Below, piece after piece: positions 33,797 through 43,205 of a stretch of DNA of 64,000 nt. The notes below the pieces were generated by a model, which saw only the letters and a program-made list of their open reading frames with translations, ran no database searches and was not told where the DNA came from. Source of the DNA: an uncultured Bacilli bacterium (GTDB lineage Bacteria; Bacillota_I; Bacilli_A; RF39; UBA660). The stretch is from assembly GCA_910584085.1 (NCBI GenBank), contig CAJTZY010000003.1:11040-75039 (forward strand). The letters run 5' to 3'. Numbering within the stretch: the first letter of the stretch is position 1; every line of letters begins with the position of its first letter. Both the position numbers and the translations under genes were made by a program.

Positions 33797-34349
33797 ATTA
33801 ATTTTACTTGGAGGAGTTCCAGGAACAGGAAAAACAACAATAGCGTATAATCTAGCCTTAAAGTTAAAAATTGATAAAGTTATAAGTGTGGATTTATTAA
33901 AAATGTTTGCTAAAACATATAACTCTATCTTTGATAAATATATTTTGACAACTACACATGAGGCATATAAATTAGAAAATTTATCTGTTATAGATGGATA
34001 TTTAAAACACTCATTAAAAATGAATGAAGTAGTTTTAAATGTTTTAAACAATATTAAAGATAATGTAGTAATAATAGAGGGATGTACAATCAATAAAGAT
34101 TTTATAGAAAAAATTGATAAATCTAAATATGATGTAGTATATTTTAACCTTTGTTTACCTACTAAAGATTTAATAAAAAGATATGAAATAAAAAGTAAAC
34201 TTAGGAAAAGTAATTGGATAGAGAATATAGAAAACATAAATAAAATTTCTGAATTTTTATATAAAGATAACAACAATATTATAAATTATGATTTAGAAGA
34301 ATCAGTAGAAAGGATTGTTTACGATGTTAAAGAAGTATTACATATATAA
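33786..34349 (+). CDS. P-loop kinase resembling 2-phosphoglycerate kinase
   Basis: 187 residues. Walker A GGVPGTGKTT (about 9-18) is followed by DKVISVDLLKMFAKTY and LTTTHEAYKLEN, text like archaeal 2-phosphoglycerate kinase and relatives, then VVIIEGCTINKDFIE as the Walker B region and RYEIKSKLRKS as lid. The substrate is unknown; phosphoglycerate is only one option. It overlaps both neighbours, so it belongs firmly to the cluster. Confidence 0.75.
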   Translation: MKTKLILLGGVPGTGKTTIAYNLALKLKIDKVISVDLLKMFAKTYNSIFDKYILTTTHEAYKLENLSVIDGYLKHSLKMNEVVLNVLNNIKDNVVIIEGCTINKDFIEKIDKSKYDVVYFNLCLPTKDLIKRYEIKSKLRKSNWIENIENINKISEFLYKDNNNIINYDLEESVERIVYDVKEVLHI

Positions 34350-35502
34350 TAGTGGAACATGTACAAGAGTTAAACTATATGGCATGGATGTTAATAATTT
34401 ATTTAGTATTAATGACTATAAACTAGTAGATAAGGTAAATGAAGCAGATTGTATAATAATTAATACTTGTAGTTTCTTAAAATGTAAGGAAGAGTATTTT
34501 CTAGACTTTATCAAAAAAGTAAATAATGATTTAAATGAGAATCAAAATATTATAATTATAGGTTGCCTACCTAGTATAGTAAAAGATAAAATATTAGAAA
34601 TAAATAAAAATATAATTATGTTTGGAAGAGATTTAGAGGAGATTAAAAAATATTTTAAATTTGATCATGATATTTTAACTAAGGCAACTTGTGTAACTGA
34701 TAAATTAGATAGAAAAAAAAGAATTTTATATAATTTTAATAAATACTTTTTACACAGTAGTCATATAGAATATAGATTAAAAAGAGAAAAAGTTTGTTAT
34801 TTACAAATATCAACAGGGTGTATGGGTAAGTGTACTTATTGTTCTGAAAAATTTACAACAAAGTTAAAAAGTAGGAGTATAGACGAAATAAAGGAAGCAA
34901 TATACGATGGAATAAGTCGTGGTTACAAACTATTCGGATTAAATTCAGATGATGCTTCTGCTTATGGTAAAGATATAAATAGTTCACTTGGAGAATTACT
35001 TAAAGAAATAGTAAAAATAAAAGAAGATATATACTTTTCAATACCAGAATTTAATCCTAATGGATTAACGGATGAAGTAATAGAATGTTTAAAAGATAAA
35101 AAATTTCTTTATATAACTGTACCAATACAAAGTGGTTCACAAAAAATATTAAATTTAATGAAAAGACCATATAAGATAGATGAAGCTATAGAAAAAATTA
35201 AATTAGTAAAAAGGAATAATAAAAAACTTAAAATTAATACACATGTTATTGTTGGATTTCCAGGTGAGACTGAAGCAGATTTCTTAGAGACATATAAAAT
35301 TTTAAATAGTGGAATATTTGATAGAGTAAAAGTATTTATGTATAATGAAAGACCAAAAACTGAGGCAATTAATTTTGATAATAAAGTTACAAGAGAAGAA
35401 AAAATAAGAAGAAGAGATAAGTTACTTAAAGTTATGAAAAAACAGAATATAAAGCACTTTTCTTTAACTAACTTAATTCTTAATAGGGAGCAATTAAAAT
35501 GA
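34324..35502 (+). CDS. MiaB/RimO-like methylthiotransferase-family radical SAM protein
   Basis: 392 residues. The N-terminal UPF0004-like domain has NSGTCTRVKLYGMD, IINTCSFLKCKEE and IIIGCLPS (three cysteines for an auxiliary cluster). The radical SAM core has CMGKCTYC (CX3CX2C), SIPEFNPNGL, VPIQSGSQKILNLMKRPY and HVIVGFPGETEADF. The C-terminal TRAM domain is absent, as the protein stops after about 392 residues. Not a housekeeping MiaB or RimO by context. It may methylthiolate a small molecule or peptide made by this cluster. The second ATG is preferred after AAAGGA. Confidence 0.82.
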   Translation: MLKKYYIYNSGTCTRVKLYGMDVNNLFSINDYKLVDKVNEADCIIINTCSFLKCKEEYFLDFIKKVNNDLNENQNIIIIGCLPSIVKDKILEINKNIIMFGRDLEEIKKYFKFDHDILTKATCVTDKLDRKKRILYNFNKYFLHSSHIEYRLKREKVCYLQISTGCMGKCTYCSEKFTTKLKSRSIDEIKEAIYDGISRGYKLFGLNSDDASAYGKDINSSLGELLKEIVKIKEDIYFSIPEFNPNGLTDEVIECLKDKKFLYITVPIQSGSQKILNLMKRPYKIDEAIEKIKLVKRNNKKLKINTHVIVGFPGETEADFLETYKILNSGIFDRVKVFMYNERPKTEAINFDNKVTREEKIRRRDKLLKVMKKQNIKHFSLTNLILNREQLK

Positions 35503-36344
35503 TAGAATTACTAGATTATATATTAGATTATGATGATAATTTTTGGATAATTAACAATATAACAGATGGTGTACCTAAAGGATATATTGTTTATAGAACA
35601 TGTGATGAAGGGAGATCCAATCATATAACTAAAAAACAATACTTTAAAGAAATTGAAACTAAAATAGTAAATATTCCACTTAAGTATAAAATGATTTTTA
35701 AACCGCGAGAGTTTTATCAAAATAATAAAAATAATTTAAATGGTATTTGGAAAGATTATGTTGATACATTAAATGAAATTGGAATCGATGATAGTGATAT
35801 TGGAATATTTGGTTCTTATTTAATAGGATTTGATATTGAAAAAGATGTTGATTTTGTTATTTATGGTAAAGACAATTTATATAAGTATCACGACAATATA
35901 GAGTATATAAAAAACAAATGCAATGTCACATCTATTACAGAAAATCATATTTTACATCAATATAACAAACATAAATTTAAATTTAGTGAGAAATGCGATT
36001 TAAAAGAAATTATAAGTAGAAATTGGAGTGGCATAGAACTTAGTAATGGAGTTTTATCTACACCTAGATTTATTGATTTAAATAATATGAATATTCCATT
36101 AAAAAAAGGAGAGGATAAGATTATTACGGTAGAGGTAATAGAAGGCCTTACAAGTGTTATGTTGCCAAGAGTAGCAAAGGTAAAATATAAGGAAGAAGAA
36201 TACACAATATATTCAACATTGTGGAAATTTCAAAGTTTTACTAAAGATGGAGATATTTTAGAAATATTTGCAAATGTCGATGAGAAAGATAAAGTAATAA
36301 TCATTGATGAGTGTAATTATTATATAAGATATATAAAATCTTGA
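35499..36344 (+). CDS. Nucleotidyltransferase-fold protein of the 33-38 kb cluster
   Basis: 281 residues. A central IGIFGSYLIGFDIEKDVDFVIYGKDN (about 107-132) gives the GS-x(n)-DxD signature of DNA polymerase beta-like nucleotidyltransferases. The N-terminal 95 residues (YILDYDDNFWIINNITDGVPKGYIVYR) and C-terminal 100 residues look beta-rich and are unassigned. It overlaps the radical SAM gene by 4 bases. Transfer of a nucleotide to a product or protein of the cluster is possible. Confidence 0.65.
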   Translation: MIELLDYILDYDDNFWIINNITDGVPKGYIVYRTCDEGRSNHITKKQYFKEIETKIVNIPLKYKMIFKPREFYQNNKNNLNGIWKDYVDTLNEIGIDDSDIGIFGSYLIGFDIEKDVDFVIYGKDNLYKYHDNIEYIKNKCNVTSITENHILHQYNKHKFKFSEKCDLKEIISRNWSGIELSNGVLSTPRFIDLNNMNIPLKKGEDKIITVEVIEGLTSVMLPRVAKVKYKEEEYTIYSTLWKFQSFTKDGDILEIFANVDEKDKVIIIDECNYYIRYIKS

Positions 36345-36428
36345 TATTCGTTATAGTAAAATTAATAGTGTATAATATTTATAGATTTTATAGTATAATA
36401 ATGTTATAAACTTTATGAGGTGATTGTT

Positions 36429-37310
36429 TTGAAAGTAAATACTGATTGTAACTTCTTTATGAATATTTTTTTCTTTGTTTGGCCTAAATGTAGAATGAAG
36501 TGTAAATATTGTTTAGAGAATAATACAAATAATTATGGTGAGTTTAGTAAAGAAAATATAATACAGATTTTAAGTGTATTTGCACATGAGGGAGTAAAAC
36601 GTCTTTGGCTAACTGGTGGTGAGGCAACTTTATGCCCATATATTTTAGAGTATATAAATATATGTAAAGAAAGTAAAATAAAACCTATGTTTTCAACACA
36701 AGATGGGCTCGCACTAAAAAAATTGTCAAAAGATTTATATGATATTGATGTCCAATTAAGCCTAAATGGATTATATAAAGATCATGATGAAATAACACAA
36801 ATTGAAGGTTCATTTATTGATATTGAAAACGCAGTATATGAAATTAATAATAAATACTCTAGCCATGATATAAGAATAAGTGCTAGATTTATATTAAGGC
36901 CTGAATGTGTAAGTAAAATTGATGATTACATTAAATGGTGCATAAAAAATAAAATAAAAAAAGTTTACTTATCTAATATTTCAAGTGGAGGTAAGGGAAA
37001 AAATTATATAAAAGAAAATGGTAAAATATCAAAAGATGAGTTTGCAAATATATTAATGAATATATCTACAAAGTATAAAGATATTATTGATATAGAAATT
37101 AAATCTAATGGTAAACAAGGTGATTTATGTGGGGTTTATCCAAATGCTAACATATACATAAGACCTGTAGATTCAGTTGAAGAAGGTAACTTGTTATTAG
37201 GAAATTTATTTAAAGATAATCCCAAAGAAATTTATAAACATTTTAAAGAAAATTATCCAGATTTATATAACAATTATATAGATAAAATAAAAGGTGATGG
37301 AACACTATAA
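36429..37310 (+). CDS. Radical SAM protein (MoaA-like core)
   Basis: 293 residues. CRMKCKYC (CX3CX2C) near the start follows a hydrophobic FMNIFFFVWPK lead. RLWLTGGEATL is the GGE motif for methionine binding. Barrel strands follow (PMFSTQDGL, VQLSLNGL, ISARFILRP, KVYLSNIS). No SPASM cysteine cluster is visible at the C-terminus. The TTG after GAGGTGATTG is the likely start; an in-frame GTG lies inside the site. The upstream gap of 80 bases contains TATAGTATAAT, a possible internal promoter. Confidence 0.82.
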   Translation: MKVNTDCNFFMNIFFFVWPKCRMKCKYCLENNTNNYGEFSKENIIQILSVFAHEGVKRLWLTGGEATLCPYILEYINICKESKIKPMFSTQDGLALKKLSKDLYDIDVQLSLNGLYKDHDEITQIEGSFIDIENAVYEINNKYSSHDIRISARFILRPECVSKIDDYIKWCIKNKIKKVYLSNISSGGKGKNYIKENGKISKDEFANILMNISTKYKDIIDIEIKSNGKQGDLCGVYPNANIYIRPVDSVEEGNLLLGNLFKDNPKEIYKHFKENYPDLYNNYIDKIKGDGTL

Positions 37311-37510
37311 TAAATTTTAGAATGTATTGTTTATAAAGATGACTAAATTGAAAGTATAGAAAAATCTGCAGAGATCCCAGCGGATTTACTATGTCTTCAT
37401 ATAGAGATATAAGTTTATTAAATCAATTGATAAATAAAATATATTCGTTTTTTTTAGTATGGTATTTAAAAATTATCATCTTTATATTATAATATATTTA
37501 GGTGATTCAT

Positions 37511-38968
37511 TTGAATATAAAGTTTATATCTATTGATTTTCAAAAAGATTTTAGTAATCCTATTGGGAAAAATTTTAATAGGGGAAAAAGCATTAATTTT
37601 ATAAAAAATACTTTTATTCCATACTGTAGAGAAAATGGTATTGTCATTAATGAAATAATACCCGATTATCGACATCCAAGACCAAATAAACTTGGGATAG
37701 AGTGTAGTTGTATTCCTGGAACTGCAGGATTTGAAAGTGAAATTCCTAGTGATATTAAAAATCCTAACCAATGGATAAAATGCATGAATAATCCTATATG
37801 GACTAGAAAAAATGCTGGTATTACAAATAAACAAGCTGGTATTCCATATCAAGATCCAAAAGGATTTGATAAATGGTTAGAGGATACAATAGGTACTCCT
37901 AGTGAGGTTGATTTAGTTGTGCTATTAGGACTTACTATGGATTGCTGTGTCTTGTGCACTAGCCAAGAACTTAAATTTAGAGGATATAAAGTAAAAGTGT
38001 TATATGAAGCAACAGATCCCATGGAAAACGATGAACAGCACAAAGATTATCTATTAACACATTCTCCAATGAATATATGGACTAATTACATTAGATTTAA
38101 CGAATTAAAGGAATACCTTAAGTTTGAAAAAGATGTAACATTAAAACCAGATTTTATAAAAAAATATGGATATGATTTTCCAAAAGATACTGAAAAGGTA
38201 TGGAAATTAGATTGTAAAGTAGAAGAATTAAATATAAATGAAATAACGTGGCATTTTGAACTCCCTTTTTGGAATTATAATAATATCCCTTATTCTGTAA
38301 AACCCCTAGATGTAATTAATTTTAAGGATAAGTATATAGAACAATATAAAAGAATAGAAGCTGCTGACATAAGTTATCCAATTGATTTAATAGACGATAG
38401 AGCAAGAACTGGAAAATTACTTATTTTAGATGGTTTGCATAGATTAGCAAAATTATATATTAATGGACAATCTGTTGTCAAAGTTAGAATTATTCCAAGA
38501 AATAAAATACCATATATTTGTAAAGATAATACTTTGATTGATAATCTTAAGAATATTTTTGAAAGTAATAAAGATAAAAAAATTTGTGTAGTTGGTACAA
38601 CTTGTACTGGTAAAACAACCCTAGTAAATATCTTTGAAAATACAGAGGATATGGATGAAAAAATTTTTCCATTATTAACAAAAGAGGAAACTGAATATGT
38701 ATGTTCTACTCCATGGACTGAGGAAATTGGTAAGAAAATGGATGAACTTGTAAGAACTAGATTATCTATTATACCAGGTGTGCCAATGTTTGGAACAGTA
38801 TTATTAGACTGTGATTTAATTATATATCTACATATAAATGATGAACTATTATTAGAGAGAACAAAACTTAGAAATGTAGATTTTACTAATGCGAAAAATA
38901 TGCAAACTAATATTGAAAATGAAATAAAAAAATCAAATATATCAACTATTACGTTAGAAGTTGAATAA
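37511..38968 (+). CDS. Three-part fusion: isochorismatase-like hydrolase, ParB-like domain and P-loop kinase
   Basis: 485 residues. Residues 1 to about 210 are an isochorismatase-like cysteine hydrolase (FISIDFQKDF; LLGLTMDCCVLCTSQELKFRGYKV with the nucleophile Cys). About 215-340 hold a ParB/Srx-like segment (RTGKLLILDGLHRLAKLYINGQ, the DGxHR motif). About 355-485 are a P-loop NTPase (VVGTTCTGKTTLV). I know of no standard protein with this order. Start: TTG after AGGTGATT; the in-frame GTG lies in the site. It follows a 200-base gap in which only an AAATCTGC/GCGGATTT hairpin stands out. Confidence 0.75.
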   Translation: MNIKFISIDFQKDFSNPIGKNFNRGKSINFIKNTFIPYCRENGIVINEIIPDYRHPRPNKLGIECSCIPGTAGFESEIPSDIKNPNQWIKCMNNPIWTRKNAGITNKQAGIPYQDPKGFDKWLEDTIGTPSEVDLVVLLGLTMDCCVLCTSQELKFRGYKVKVLYEATDPMENDEQHKDYLLTHSPMNIWTNYIRFNELKEYLKFEKDVTLKPDFIKKYGYDFPKDTEKVWKLDCKVEELNINEITWHFELPFWNYNNIPYSVKPLDVINFKDKYIEQYKRIEAADISYPIDLIDDRARTGKLLILDGLHRLAKLYINGQSVVKVRIIPRNKIPYICKDNTLIDNLKNIFESNKDKKICVVGTTCTGKTTLVNIFENTEDMDEKIFPLLTKEETEYVCSTPWTEEIGKKMDELVRTRLSIIPGVPMFGTVLLDCDLIIYLHINDELLLERTKLRNVDFTNAKNMQTNIENEIKKSNISTITLEVE

Positions 38969-39014
38969 ATGAAACGCATAGTAAAAATTAATGTATAAGA
39001 TAATTGGTGATAAA

Positions 39015-39818
39015 ATGAGCTACGATTTATTAAATGAAATGATAAAATATATTGAAGAAAATTTAGATCAAGAGATTGAATATAAAAAATTATGTAAAAT
39101 AGTTGGAATATCAGAGTACTCATTACAAAGAATATTTATTTTTTTAACAGGAATATCTATATCGGAATATATAAGAAAAAGAAGATTAAGCAAAGCATAT
39201 GAGGAATTAAAAACGACTGATATAAAAATAATAGACTTAGCTATTAAATATAATTATGATTCATCAATTTCTTTTGCTAGAGCATTTAAAAAATACTTTA
39301 ATATTACTCCAACAGAATGTAGAGAAAGTAAAGGAGAGTATAAATTATTTCCAATCATAAACTTTAGTAATAATAATATATTGGTTGAACTTAATTATGA
39401 AATTAAGAATATAGATGATAAGGTTTTATACTGTTTTGGGGTAAGTGCAGTAGAGTATCAAGATTTATTATATAAAATTAGAGAATTATATAATACACTT
39501 CATAGTAATGGTTTGTATGAAAAAATGAGTAATAATGGATTATATGGAATATGTATAGATGACGAGAACTCGTATAACTATTATGTTGGAAGTGATATTA
39601 ATTTTAAAGGTACTAAAAAAATAACTATACCAAATGGTAAGTATGCAATATTTAATGTTGGAACTGACGAACAAAAAGATATTGTAAATACATATAATTT
39701 AATATGCAATGAATGGCTTAAATCAACTAATTATAAAATTTTAGATAAACCAGAAATTGAATTATATGATGATAATAATTGTTATATTTATATACCTATA
39801 AAGGATAAACAAAACTGA
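39015..39818 (+). CDS. AraC-family regulator with GyrI-like effector domain
   Basis: 267 residues. Two N-terminal helix-turn-helix motifs (EYKKLCKIVGISEYSLQRIFIFLTGISISEYIRKRRLSKAYEEL; IIDLAIKYNYDSSISFARAFKKYFNITPTECR) occupy residues 1-105. The rest resembles a GyrI/AraC_E_bind small-molecule sensor (VGSDINFKGTKKITIPNGKYAIFNV). The start ATG after GGTGATAA is preferred over an in-frame ATG 24 bases upstream. It may regulate the nitroreductase gene downstream. Confidence 0.9.
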   Translation: MSYDLLNEMIKYIEENLDQEIEYKKLCKIVGISEYSLQRIFIFLTGISISEYIRKRRLSKAYEELKTTDIKIIDLAIKYNYDSSISFARAFKKYFNITPTECRESKGEYKLFPIINFSNNNILVELNYEIKNIDDKVLYCFGVSAVEYQDLLYKIRELYNTLHSNGLYEKMSNNGLYGICIDDENSYNYYVGSDINFKGTKKITIPNGKYAIFNVGTDEQKDIVNTYNLICNEWLKSTNYKILDKPEIELYDDNNCYIYIPIKDKQN

Positions 39819-39880
39819 TACCAGAAATGTTTATCCTTTTATATTTATCTATTTTATAATTTTACATAGAGGTGGGCAAA

Positions 39881-40438
39881 ATGGAATTAAGTGAAGTTAT
39901 AAAGAAAAGGAGAAGTATAAGAAAATTTAAAAATGAAAAACTGGGAAAGAGTGTAGTCGAAGATATATTAAATTTTGGAAGGCTTGCTCCATCAGCGAAA
40001 AATAAACAACCTTGGTATTTTGTTGTTTTAGAAGATGACATAAAAAATAAAGTTGCAGATTTAATGATAGAAAATTATAAAAGGGGAAAAGAGAAAGAAA
40101 AAATTGGATTTAATAGCAGTGTACTACAAACTGCAAAGGTAATATTCGAAGCACCTATTCTAGTTATTATATTTAGAAAAAAAGACGATAATTGGATAAT
40201 TGGAGATAATTTATCAATCGGTGCCTGTGTAGAAAATATTTGCTTAAGAGCAACTGATTTGGGAATTGGAAGTTTATGGATAAGAGATATAAGATATGTT
40301 TCTAGTGAGGTATCAAAAATGTTAAATCATGAAGATTTAGAATTAAATTGTGCAGTTTGTTTGGGTATACCAAATGAATCGCCTAAACAAAGATTAAGAA
40401 AAAATTTGAAAGATATAATGGAGTGGAGAAATTTATGA
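39881..40438 (+). CDS. Nitroreductase-family FMN enzyme
   Basis: 185 residues. It starts with the typical ELSEVIKKRRSIRKFKNEKL. FMN-binding text RLAPSAKNKQPWYFVVLED follows, then GACVENICLRATDLGIGSLWI. Usual length for the family. Cofactor FMN and NAD(P)H-dependent reduction are family knowledge; substrate unknown. The ATG follows GAGGTGGG. The last codons overlap the next gene (ATGA). Confidence 0.92.
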   Translation: MELSEVIKKRRSIRKFKNEKLGKSVVEDILNFGRLAPSAKNKQPWYFVVLEDDIKNKVADLMIENYKRGKEKEKIGFNSSVLQTAKVIFEAPILVIIFRKKDDNWIIGDNLSIGACVENICLRATDLGIGSLWIRDIRYVSSEVSKMLNHEDLELNCAVCLGIPNESPKQRLRKNLKDIMEWRNL

Positions 40439-41313
40439 AAAATAAAAAAATATTTAACTTTTATAGACAAACAAGTTTATATACTGATTTAGGATTATAT
40501 AAAGATTTTACTAAGCAATTAACTGATGATATAAATGAGCTTTGCATATTACAAAGAATGCAGATAATTCATCCTGTATCTGTAAACCAAGAAGATATTA
40601 TAATTCAAAAAAATAAAAATACTAATCTTTATGTTACTAGATTAAAATATGAAGATGACTTATTTCCTACTGCAATAAGTATGATTAGTGAGTTATTAAG
40701 AAAAGATAAAAATTATAGTGTAAATAGAAAGCAAGAAGATATGATACATGTTACTTGTAGGGGACAAGCAATATTACTTGCTAGTATTTTAAAAGCAAAA
40801 GGCTATTCCGCAAGAGTTAGAAGTGGATTTGCTACTTATATAAAAAATGATGGTGTAAATTATGATCACTGGATTACAGAATACTATGATGAAGGGAAAG
40901 ATAGATGGGTATTAGTAGATGCAGATCTTCATTGTAGTGATTGTGACTTTGATTTAAATGATATTCCAAGGCAAAAATTTATATTTGGTGCAGAGGCATA
41001 TCTAGGGATGAGAAATAATAAATATAAAAATGAAGAAATATACTATGATTCCGACCCAGCTACATTAGGTTTAAAAGCTACTTTAAGAGGGTTATTTTAT
41101 GATTTTCATTCATTAATGAATGATGAAATAATATTTTTACATTTACCAAAATATATTCAAGATAAAAATTTAAATCTTTCAGAGGAGGAATATGTTGAGT
41201 TAGATAAATTAGCAAATTTATTATTAAACCCAGATGAAAATTTTGATGAATTATTAAAAATATGGAATAGTGAATCAAAGTATAGAATTATGTCTGGGGC
41301 ACTTAATAGTTAA
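40435..41313 (+). CDS. Transglutaminase-like superfamily protein
   Basis: 292 residues. The papain-like triad is readable: Cys in HVTCRGQAILLASILKAKGYSARVRSGF, His in YDHWITEYY and Asp in WVLVDADLH. Such proteins are cysteine peptidases or transferases, here cytoplasmic since no signal peptide exists. The ATG overlaps the nitroreductase stop; an in-frame GTG 12 bases upstream sits in the ribosome binding region. A CAGTGA/TCACTG terminator follows. Confidence 0.82.
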   Translation: MKNKKIFNFYRQTSLYTDLGLYKDFTKQLTDDINELCILQRMQIIHPVSVNQEDIIIQKNKNTNLYVTRLKYEDDLFPTAISMISELLRKDKNYSVNRKQEDMIHVTCRGQAILLASILKAKGYSARVRSGFATYIKNDGVNYDHWITEYYDEGKDRWVLVDADLHCSDCDFDLNDIPRQKFIFGAEAYLGMRNNKYKNEEIYYDSDPATLGLKATLRGLFYDFHSLMNDEIIFLHLPKYIQDKNLNLSEEEYVELDKLANLLLNPDENFDELLKIWNSESKYRIMSGALNS

Positions 41314-41318
41314 AAAAA

Positions 41319-41350
41319 CAGTGATTTTAATAAAAAATTCACTGCTTTTT
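41319..41350 (+). terminator. Terminator after the transglutaminase-like gene
   Basis: CAGTGATTTT / AAAATTCACTG-type stem followed by CTTTTT. Confidence 0.75.
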
Positions 41351-41436
41351 CTTTAATTAAATTATTATTAAAACAAAATATTATATAGCTAAAATCAAAT
41401 TAAATATTTAAATGAGTTTGTGATAATTTTCATATA

Positions 41437-42156
41437 CTATATTTTTTTCTTTAACTCTAATAATTTATTTATAGTCATAGTAGGGCAATATTCTTTAGGA
41501 GTGGGAATATTGTTAGGATTAAGCCAACAAGTATCAATTCCATTGTTCATTCCTCCTAGAATATCAGTTGTTAATGAATCCCCTATTAATAGCATTTTCT
41601 TTTTATCCTTATTTTGTGTTTTATCGTATAAAAAATCAAAAAATTCTTTCATAGGTTTTGAAAATCCAACTTCTTCTGAACAAACAATTGAAGATATATA
41701 TTCTTTTAATTTTGCTTTTTCCAATTTATTGATTGCAGCTTTTTTAGGACCATTTGTTGCTATTAAAATTTCATAATTAGGATTTAGTTCTTCTAATAAT
41801 TTGGCAGCACCTTCAATTTCTACTATATTAACTCCAAGCATACTACAATATAATTCATTAAGTGAAATTGCAGCATTAAAATCTAAATTTAGCTTTTTAA
41901 AGAAAATAATGAATCTATTTGCTCTTAAATATGTTATTTTTTCTTCAAGTGTTTTTATTGAATTTGGAATAACCATTTTCCCACTTTCCCAAGTATGCCA
42001 ATAAGCTGTATCAAACTTTTTCCATTCTAAAAACAAATCATCACTGTATTTTATTCCTAAACTATTAATCATAATATCAAATGCATATTTAATAGATTGA
42101 TTATTGTCTATTAAAGTATCATCTAAATCAAAAATAAGTGTTTCATACTTTTTCAT
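41437..42156 (-). CDS. HAD-superfamily hydrolase (YjjG/YfnB-like)
   Basis: 239 residues. HAD motifs: ETLIFDLDDTLIDNN (nucleophile Asp), ILIATNGP, the Lys in SEEVGFSKP, and LLIGDSLTTDILGGMNNGIDTCW. The YjjG type removes phosphate from (non-canonical) pyrimidine nucleotides. It stands alone on the minus strand, between two plus-strand genes. The start ATG has GAGGTTTT on the minus strand. Confidence 0.9.
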   Translation of the reverse strand: MKKYETLIFDLDDTLIDNNQSIKYAFDIMINSLGIKYSDDLFLEWKKFDTAYWHTWESGKMVIPNSIKTLEEKITYLRANRFIIFFKKLNLDFNAAISLNELYCSMLGVNIVEIEGAAKLLEELNPNYEILIATNGPKKAAINKLEKAKLKEYISSIVCSEEVGFSKPMKEFFDFLYDKTQNKDKKKMLLIGDSLTTDILGGMNNGIDTCWLNPNNIPTPKEYCPTMTINKLLELKKKI

Positions 42157-42327
42157 AAAACCTCAACTCCAATAGCATTTATTATATCAAATTTAACTTT
42201 TTGTTTCAATAGTATAATATAGAAATCCAATTATATATATGACTTTTTGAAAATATAATATTAATAGTACATTATAGACGTGTTAAAATGTAATTTTTAT
42301 GATAAAATTATTTTAGGAAGTGAGATT

Positions 42328-43116
42328 ATGCAGTCGATAGAGAAAACTTTAAAATATTTTGAATTACTAATGAGTTATGAAGATACATCAGTATTTTTAA
42401 ATTATGATTTACCTAATGGCTATCACTATGAATTTTATAAAAATGGTGACGAGCATGATTGGGTAAATATTCATATATCAAGTGGTGAATTTACAAATTT
42501 TGATAGGGGACTTCACTATTTTCACCAATTTTACGATAGTTTTATAAATGATTTACACAGAAGATGTATTTTTATTGTAAATGAGAATGGTGAAAAGGTT
42601 GGAACTGCTACTATATCTTTATTAAATAATATTGAGGATGGATATGATGCTGCAGTAGATTGGGTTGCTATAAAAAAAGAATATCAAGGACATGGATTAT
42701 CTAAACCACTTATATCTAGATTCATACAGCTTGCTAATGAACTGGGACATAATAAACTTATTTTGCACACTCAAACTCATACTTGGTTAGCAGCAAAATT
42801 ATATTTAGATTTAGGATTCACACCATATAAAGTAAAAGAAAATTACGAAGGCTGGCAGATTCTAAAAACAATCACTAATCATCCTAAGTTAGACTTTATT
42901 AGCCCTATACCAATTAAAGATATTTACTGGGATACAGCTATTTTAATTTTTAAGGAACTAAAAAATATGCATGGTAATAATTTTAATTATGAAATATGGT
43001 ATAAAGATGGAAAAAATGATGTTTATGTATATGATTTTAAAAATTACTATGAATACAAGTATTTTATAAAAGAAGATGGAATAGCATTAGAAAAAGTAGA
43101 ACATAAAAAGTTATAA
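42328..43116 (+). CDS. GNAT-family N-acetyltransferase
   Basis: 262 residues. The acetyl-CoA loop motif is DWVAIKKEYQGHGLSKPLISRFIQLANELGH (about 130-160), followed by LHTQTHTWLAAKLYLDLGFTPY. The N-terminal about 80 residues and the C-terminal 70 are extra to the core fold. The ATG after GGAAGTGAG is preferred; an in-frame ATG 48 bases upstream overlaps the promoter region. Substrate unknown. Confidence 0.85.
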   Translation: MQSIEKTLKYFELLMSYEDTSVFLNYDLPNGYHYEFYKNGDEHDWVNIHISSGEFTNFDRGLHYFHQFYDSFINDLHRRCIFIVNENGEKVGTATISLLNNIEDGYDAAVDWVAIKKEYQGHGLSKPLISRFIQLANELGHNKLILHTQTHTWLAAKLYLDLGFTPYKVKENYEGWQILKTITNHPKLDFISPIPIKDIYWDTAILIFKELKNMHGNNFNYEIWYKDGKNDVYVYDFKNYYEYKYFIKEDGIALEKVEHKKL

Positions 43117-43141
43117 TGATAATAAAAATTAATAGCTGTAT

Positions 43142-43169
43142 AGGAATTTATGGGTGTTTATAGTATAAT
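43142..43169 (+). promoter_or_regulatory. Sigma-H-like/TATAAT promoter before the SDR remnant
   Basis: AGGAATT, 13 bases, AGTATAAT. The spacing equals that at 6.7 and 11.2 kb. A nearly identical 39-base block (AATAG...GTATAGGAATTTAT, 7 bases, TATAGTATAAT) occurs at 52.03 kb. Confidence 0.4.
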
Positions 43170-43205
43170 TATATCAATAGGAATGTTTGCGAAAGAGAAT
43201 TCATA

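Noticed and set aside
37360..37382. AAATCTGC/GCGGATTT hairpin as a terminator
   Set aside because: It lacks a following T run, and its role cannot be assigned.
41420..42004. Plus-strand frames across the HAD gene
   Set aside because: The minus strand encodes a complete HAD hydrolase with all motifs; the plus frames are its antisense.
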